Source: an uncultured Lachnospiraceae bacterium
Lineage (GTDB): Bacteria > Bacillota > Clostridia > Lachnospirales > Lachnospiraceae
Direction of reading: 5' to 3'
DNA length: 44,599 nt
Assembly (NCBI GenBank): GCA_905197485.1
Contig: CAJJYZ010000017.1
Span: 1 to 44,599, forward strand
The notes under the pieces: generated by a model
Told to the model about the DNA's origin: nothing
The model's database searches: none
Seen by the model: the letters and a program-made list of their open reading frames with translations, nothing else
Shown here: in pieces, positions 39,943 to 44,599 of the stretch
Layout of the letters: each line of letters starts with the position of its first letter
Position numbering within the stretch: position 1 is the first letter of the stretch
Translations under genes and position numbers: made by a program

Positions 39943-40530
39943 TTGACATTAGAAGAAAAGATTGAACATCTGAAAAACGCTTCCATGGAAGAAGCCAGAG
40001 CTTCAGGAAACCGTATCATCCAGGAACATTCTGACGCTTTAGAGAAGATTTTCAACGACCATAAAGAAAACGCCATCCGTCAGGCAGAGCTTACCATCAA
40101 GACGGAGACAAATAACGCCAAACAGGAACTAAACAAAGCCATGGCAAAATCTCAGCTTGATTTGAAAAGACAGCAGGGAAAATGCCATACGCAGTTAAAA
40201 AACAAACTCTTCAAACGTGTTCTCGAACTTGTTGAAGAATATATGAAAACGCCGGCTTATGATGAGTTCCTTGTAAAACATATCAACAATGCGCTTTCTT
40301 TCGCCCAAGGTGCAGAGATGACCATCTATCTCAACCCTTCCGATGCCGAGAGAAAAGAAGCTTTAGAGCAGCGTACTAACGCCTCCCTCACCATCAGCAA
40401 AGAAGATTTCCTCGGAGGCATCCGCGCTGTCATCCATGACAGACATATTTTAATCGATAACTCTTTCTCTTCCTCATTGCAGGAAGAATACGATACATTC
40501 TTATTCACAGGAGGTGTGACAAATGACTAG
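39943..40530 (+). CDS. ntpE: V-type ATPase subunit E (peripheral stalk)
   Basis: 195 residues: a long N-terminal helix ('LEEKIEHLKNASMEEARASG' onward) and a C-terminal globular head ('DFLGGIRAVIHDRHILIDNS', the usual E signature). The start is taken as the TTG at 39943, eight bases after AGAAGG; the GTG at 39934 lies within that site. Overlaps ntpA by 8 bases. Confidence 0.9.
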   Translation: MTLEEKIEHLKNASMEEARASGNRIIQEHSDALEKIFNDHKENAIRQAELTIKTETNNAKQELNKAMAKSQLDLKRQQGKCHTQLKNKLFKRVLELVEEYMKTPAYDEFLVKHINNALSFAQGAEMTIYLNPSDAERKEALEQRTNASLTISKEDFLGGIRAVIHDRHILIDNSFSSSLQEEYDTFLFTGGVTND

Positions 40531-42289
40531 AACAGCAACCATCTACGGTATCAACGGTCCTGTCATTTATCTGAAAGGCAATACCGGATTTAAAATGTCC
40601 GAAATGGTCTATGTCGGAAACGAACGCCTCGTCGGAGAAGTCATTGCTCTGGATAAGGATATGACAACCGTACAGGTTTACGAAGAGACAACCGGACTTC
40701 ATCCGGGAGAGATAGTAGAAGCATCCGGTAATGCGGTCTCTGTTACTCTCGCGCCTGGTATTTTGAATAATATTTTTGATGGTATCGAACGCCCTCTTGA
40801 GAAGATTGGAGAACACTCCGGCGCATTCATCAGCCGAGGTGTCAGCGTAGATTCCCTTGACCGCGAGAAGAAATGGGATGCACACATGACCGTTAAAGAA
40901 GGAGACCTTCTTCATGGCGGCGACATCATCGCAGAAGTTCCGGAGACTTCCGCCATCGTCCATAAGTGTATGGTTCCTCCAAACGTAAACGGTACAGTAC
41001 TCTCCGTTGTTCCGGACGGAGCCTACACGATTGACGAGGTTCTCGTCACTTTGGAGACAGACAATGGCGAGAAAGTAGAACTTACCATGACACAGCGTTG
41101 GCCGATTCGTGTACCGCGACCGACACACCACCGTTTCCCTGCGTCTGTGCCCCTTATTACAGGACAGCGTATTCTGGATACCATGTTCCCGATTGCCAAA
41201 GGCGGTACAGCCTGCGTTCCGGGTGGTTTCGGTACCGGAAAGACAATGACACAGCATCAGATTGCAAAATGGTCTGACGCGGATATCATCATCTACATCG
41301 GCTGCGGTGAACGTGGAAATGAAATGACACAGGTTCTGGAAGAATTTACAAAGCTTATCGACCCGAAATCCGGCAATCCATTGATGGCACGTACAACATT
41401 GATTGCCAACACTTCCAACATGCCGGTAGCTGCGCGTGAAGCAAGTATCTATACAGGCCTTACCCTCGCAGAATATTATCGTGACATGGGATATGATGTG
41501 GCAATTATGGCGGACTCCACTTCCCGTTGGGCAGAAGCCCTTCGTGAGCTTTCCGGTCGTCTGGAAGAGATGCCTGCGGAAGAAGGATTCCCGGCATATC
41601 TTGCATCTAGACTCTCCGCATTCTATGAGCGTGCCGGAATGATGCACAACTTAAACGGCACAGACGGTTCCGTATCCATCATCGGAGCGGTTTCCCCACA
41701 GGGAGGCGACTTCTCCGAACCGGTTACACAGAATACAAAACGTTTCGTCCGCTGCTTCTGGGGACTGGATAAGAGCCTTGCTTACGCGAGACACTTCCCG
41801 GCAATCCATTGGCTCACAAGCTACAGTGAATATCTGTTAGACTTGGCTCCATGGTACAACGAACATATTTCTCCGAAGTTTGTAGACGACCGTAACCGTC
41901 TGATGGCAATCCTCAACCAGGAAAGCAGTCTGATGGAAATCGTAAAATTAATCGGTAGCGACGTACTGCCGGACGACCAGAAACTTGTATTGGAAATCGC
42001 AAAAGTTATCCGTCTCGGATTCCTGCAGCAGAATGCATTCCACAAAGACGATACTTGTGTTTCCCTGGAAAAACAGTTCAAAATGATGGAAGTTATCTTA
42101 CACTTATATCAGAAGTCCAAGGAACTCATCACGATGAACATGCCGATTTCCGTATTGAAGGATGAAAATATTTTCGAACGTGTCATCGCGATGAAATACG
42201 ACGTACCGAATGACCGTCTCGATTTGTTTGACGATTATATGAAAGACATTGACGCATTCTATGAGCGCGTCATGGAACGTAACGCATAA
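40523..42289 (+). CDS. ntpA: V-type ATPase catalytic subunit A
   Basis: 588 residues. Walker A is 'GGFGTGKT' at 234-241. The catalytic glutamate is in 'GCGERGNEMTQVLEEF' and Walker B is in 'VAIMADSTSRWAEALRE'. The roughly 90-residue insertion typical of V-type A subunits (about 115-200, 'GDLLHGGDIIAEVPETSAIV') is present and separates it from F-type beta. ATG 40523 lies in the 3' end of ntpE after AGGAGGTG. Confidence 0.97.
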   Translation: MTRTATIYGINGPVIYLKGNTGFKMSEMVYVGNERLVGEVIALDKDMTTVQVYEETTGLHPGEIVEASGNAVSVTLAPGILNNIFDGIERPLEKIGEHSGAFISRGVSVDSLDREKKWDAHMTVKEGDLLHGGDIIAEVPETSAIVHKCMVPPNVNGTVLSVVPDGAYTIDEVLVTLETDNGEKVELTMTQRWPIRVPRPTHHRFPASVPLITGQRILDTMFPIAKGGTACVPGGFGTGKTMTQHQIAKWSDADIIIYIGCGERGNEMTQVLEEFTKLIDPKSGNPLMARTTLIANTSNMPVAAREASIYTGLTLAEYYRDMGYDVAIMADSTSRWAEALRELSGRLEEMPAEEGFPAYLASRLSAFYERAGMMHNLNGTDGSVSIIGAVSPQGGDFSEPVTQNTKRFVRCFWGLDKSLAYARHFPAIHWLTSYSEYLLDLAPWYNEHISPKFVDDRNRLMAILNQESSLMEIVKLIGSDVLPDDQKLVLEIAKVIRLGFLQQNAFHKDDTCVSLEKQFKMMEVILHLYQKSKELITMNMPISVLKDENIFERVIAMKYDVPNDRLDLFDDYMKDIDAFYERVMERNA

Positions 42290-42303
42290 GGAGGGCAGAC
42301 ATT

Positions 42304-43695
42304 ATGTCAATTGAATATTTAGGCTTAAGCAATATCAACGGCCCTCTCATTGCCTTAGAGGGTGTACAGGACGCTTTCTATGATGAAATCGTAGAATTTG
42401 TCGTGGATAAAACAGAACGAAAACTCGGCCGTATCGTAGAAATCTACGAAGACAAAGCGGTCATTCAGGTATTTGAAGGAACGGAAAATATGTCCCTTCT
42501 CAATACCCACACAAAACTGACCGGACATCCGATGGAGATTGCACTCTCCCCGGATATGTTAGGACGTACGTTCAACGGTATCGGACAGCCAATCGATAAC
42601 CTGGGACCGATTACTTCCACATTAAAACGTGATGTCAACGGTCTTCCGCTGAATCCGGTCAAACGTGAATATCCGCGTAACTATATCTGTACCGGTATCT
42701 CCGCAATCGACGGACTGACTACTTTAATTCGTGGACAGAAGCTTCCAATCTTCTCCGGGAACGGTCTGCCGCACGACCAGCTCGCGGCACAGATTGTAAA
42801 ACAGGCGTCACTTGGAGATAATTCAGACGAAGAATTTGCCATCGTATTCGGCGCCATGGGCGTAAAACACGACGTAGCCGATTTCTTCCGCCGTACATTC
42901 GAGGAAAGCGGTGTATCCGACCACGTTGCCATGTTCCTGAACCTGGCAAATGACCCGGTAGTAGAACGACTCATCACACCGAAGGTTGCCCTTACCGTAG
43001 CGGAATATCTTGCATTTGAAAAAGGAATGCATATCCTCGTTATCTTAACAGATATGACTTCCTTCGCGGAGGCTATGCGTGAAGTCTCCTCCTCCAAAGG
43101 AGAGATTCCAAGCCGTAAAGGTTTCCCAGGATACTTATACAGTGAACTGGCAACGATTTATGAACGCGCCGGCATCGTAGCCGGAGCAAAAGGTTCCGTT
43201 ACACAGCTTCCAATCCTGACGATGCCAAACGACGATATCACGCATCCGATTCCGGACTTGACCGGATATATTACAGAAGGCCAGATTGTACTGGACCGTA
43301 ACCTGCATGGACAGTCTGTTTATCCACCGATTAACATTCTTCCGTCCCTTTCCCGTCTGATGAAGGACGGTATCGGTGAAGGTTACACGAGAATCGACCA
43401 TCAGGACCTTGCCAACCAACTCTTCTCCGCTTATGCAAAAGTAGGTGAAGCAAGAAATCTGGCATCCGTCATCGGTGAAGACGAACTCTCGCCAATCGAC
43501 AAGAAATATCTTGCCTTCGGTAAAGCCTTTGAAGAGCGTTATATCGGACAGGGCTTGGAGGAAAACCGTACGATTGAAGAGACATTAGACCTTGGATGGG
43601 AACTTCTGAAAATGCTTCCAAGAGAAGAGCTTGACCGTATCGATACGAAGATTCTGGAACAGTTCTATCCGGCAGAACAGGATAATGCGAACTAG
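42304..43695 (+). CDS. ntpB: V-type ATPase subunit B
   Basis: 463 residues, the non-catalytic partner of A. It has the alpha-like fold, but the P-loop is degenerate ('PIFSGNGLPHDQLAAQI', no GKT), as expected for V-type B. 'VFGAMGVKHDVADFFRRTFE' and 'TQLPILTMPNDDITHPIPDL' are typical. AGGAGGG site upstream; 14-base gap to ntpA. Confidence 0.96.
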   Translation: MSIEYLGLSNINGPLIALEGVQDAFYDEIVEFVVDKTERKLGRIVEIYEDKAVIQVFEGTENMSLLNTHTKLTGHPMEIALSPDMLGRTFNGIGQPIDNLGPITSTLKRDVNGLPLNPVKREYPRNYICTGISAIDGLTTLIRGQKLPIFSGNGLPHDQLAAQIVKQASLGDNSDEEFAIVFGAMGVKHDVADFFRRTFEESGVSDHVAMFLNLANDPVVERLITPKVALTVAEYLAFEKGMHILVILTDMTSFAEAMREVSSSKGEIPSRKGFPGYLYSELATIYERAGIVAGAKGSVTQLPILTMPNDDITHPIPDLTGYITEGQIVLDRNLHGQSVYPPINILPSLSRLMKDGIGEGYTRIDHQDLANQLFSAYAKVGEARNLASVIGEDELSPIDKKYLAFGKAFEERYIGQGLEENRTIEETLDLGWELLKMLPREELDRIDTKILEQFYPAEQDNAN

Positions 43696-43710
43696 AAAGG
43701 AAGGGATGTT

Positions 43711-44322
43711 ATGGACCCACGTTCATTTCCGACAAAAGGAAACTTAATACTTGCGAAAAACTCCCTTTCTCTTGCAAAACAAGGGTTTGAGCTCATGGAT
43801 AAGAAACGAAACATTCTTATCCGCGAGCTGATGGACTTGATTGAACAGGCAAAAGACATTCAGGAACAGATTGACACCACATTCACTTACGCCTACAAAT
43901 GTCTGCAGCGCGCCAATATCGAGAATGGAATCAACACCGTCTCCCAGATTGCATATACCGTACCGATTGAAGATTCTATCCGAATCAAAAGCCGAAGCAT
44001 CATGGGAACAGAAATTCCACTTGTCACTTATACACCGGATGAGAAGACACCTACTAATTCCTTCTCCACAACGAAAGAGTCTCTCGATAAAGCAAGAGAA
44101 GCTTTCCAGACGGTAAAAGAGTTGACAATCCGCCTCTCGATGGTAGAAACTTCTGCTTACCGTCTGGCGACCAACATCAAGAAAACCCAGAAAAGAGCCA
44201 ACGCTCTGAAGAACATTACAATTCCAACCTACACGAATCTGGTGTACACAATCACAAACGCACTGGAGGAAAAAGAAAGGGAAGAATTCACAAGACTGAA
44301 AGTCATAAAGGCAAGAAGATAG
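43711..44322 (+). CDS. ntpD: V-type ATPase subunit D (central rotor shaft)
   Basis: 203 residues, a two-helix antiparallel coiled coil with a small middle region. It has the family start 'FPTKGNLILAKNSLSLAKQG' and the C-terminal helix 'RRANALKNITIPTY'-like segment (present as 'KRANALKNITIPTYTNLVYT'). It corresponds to F-type gamma. AAGGAAGG precedes the ATG. Last gene of the operon. Confidence 0.94.
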   Translation: MDPRSFPTKGNLILAKNSLSLAKQGFELMDKKRNILIRELMDLIEQAKDIQEQIDTTFTYAYKCLQRANIENGINTVSQIAYTVPIEDSIRIKSRSIMGTEIPLVTYTPDEKTPTNSFSTTKESLDKAREAFQTVKELTIRLSMVETSAYRLATNIKKTQKRANALKNITIPTYTNLVYTITNALEEKEREEFTRLKVIKARR

Positions 44323-44324
44323 AA

Positions 44325-44372
44325 AAAGGCTGCCGGACTCGTATCAATTAATGAATCCGACAGCCTTTCTAT
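44325..44372 (+). terminator. Terminator of the V-type ATPase operon
   Basis: AAAGGCTG (44325-44332) pairs with CAGCCTTT (44361-44368). The stem continues one base further in on each side as CGGA/TCCG, and the tail is CTATTAAT. It begins right after the ntpD stop. Confidence 0.75.
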
Positions 44373-44380
44373 TAATATAT

Positions 44381-44515
44381 TTATTTTTTCCCTTTAACAT
44401 ACAATACAAACACAACTAATGTTATATTTACGCCTAATACCGCACCAATCGAAGCATACATTCCCCAATCAAAAAAACCAATCAGCAAACACAGAAGCAC
44501 AGAAAGTATAATCAC
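44381..44515 (-). pseudogene. Possible remnant of a small membrane protein
   Basis: A 44-codon frame on the minus strand, from GTG 44515 to TAA 44381, with two hydrophobic stretches ('VIILSVLLCLLIGFF' and 'YASIGAVLGVNITLVVFVLY') and a basic end 'VKGKK'. There is no ribosome site, and a stop codon lies seven codons upstream in frame, so it looks like the 3' part of a decayed gene. The remaining 44516-44599 shows nothing else I can name. Confidence 0.3.
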
Positions 44516-44565
44516 ACTAGGAAAATTATTATTAAACTATAAATGTAAGCGATGTATAATCACAC
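44506..44565 (+). repeat. 12-base direct repeat
   Basis: GTATAATCACAC occurs at 44506-44517 and again at 44554-44565, 48 bases apart. It flanks the upstream side of the remnant frame. It may mark a small rearrangement or be chance in AT-rich sequence. Confidence 0.35.
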
Positions 44566-44599
44566 GGTTTGTCGCCACCAACTTTTCATGAGATAATCA

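Noticed and set aside
40505..41647. 380-codon open frame antisense to V-type subunit A
   Set aside because: It mirrors the codon pattern of a clearly real catalytic subunit, is rich in Cys/His with no recognisable domain, and has no ribosome site.
1..44599. CRISPR array, rRNA operon, transposase or phage structural genes
   Set aside because: I looked for regularly spaced repeats, rRNA signatures and transposase motifs and saw none; the only mobile-element hint is at 1-780.

Overview
The window looks like a piece of chromosome from a Gram-positive clostridium, most likely family Lachnospiraceae. The pointers are: a large SRP RNA with an Alu-type closing helix; a lysyl-tRNA synthetase with a fused C-terminal tRNA-binding domain; strong AGGAGG ribosome-binding sites with frequent TTG and GTG starts; a SAM-I riboswitch on metK; both an F-type and a V-type ATPase; and several families I associate with gut Lachnospiraceae (DUF5685, DUF6462, DUF4080). 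The genus cannot be fixed from what I can see.

Layout. 1-780 is the edge of a probable integrated element: two small excisionase-like genes, a terminator, and a repeat-rich stretch that looks like a recombinase attachment region next to the 3' end of lysS. From 781 to 31603 almost everything is on the minus strand: lysS-greA-dusB-patatin-SPFH; a sensor kinase/response regulator pair followed by an rRNA/tRNA methyltransferase; metK with its riboswitch; murA; a small conserved unknown; the complete F-type ATP synthase operon (atpZ-I-B-E-F-H-A-G-D-C); trmL; an AIR-synthase-like gene; a VanW protein; a 33-residue membrane peptide; a B12-binding radical SAM enzyme; the SRP RNA; tadA; and a tightly overlapped operon DUF5685 - J-domain protein - membrane protein - phosphopantetheinyl transferase - VanY carboxypeptidase - HTH protein. 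At 31777 an M3 oligoendopeptidase runs on the plus strand. A tRNA-Lys(CTT), a YitT-type membrane protein and trmB follow on the minus strand. From 35899 to 44322 a complete V-type ATPase operon (G/H-C-I-K-F-E-A-B-D) runs on the plus strand.

How the genes fit together. The region is mostly core housekeeping: translation and tRNA modification (lysS, dusB, TrmH-type enzyme, trmL, tadA, trmB, tRNA-Lys), protein targeting (SRP RNA), cell wall (murA, VanW, VanY), SAM supply (metK), and two rotary ATPases. The F-type c subunit carries the residues of a Na+-binding rotor (Q32, E65, T66). The V-type K subunit keeps only the carboxylate (E126) and has Gly at the other two positions. This suggests that the two machines use different ions.

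The most interesting candidate for something undescribed is the 27339-31603 operon. Its first protein (DUF5685) carries two aspartate motifs laid out like those of squalene/phytoene-synthase-fold enzymes, and it is translationally coupled to a J-domain protein with a cysteine-rich tail.
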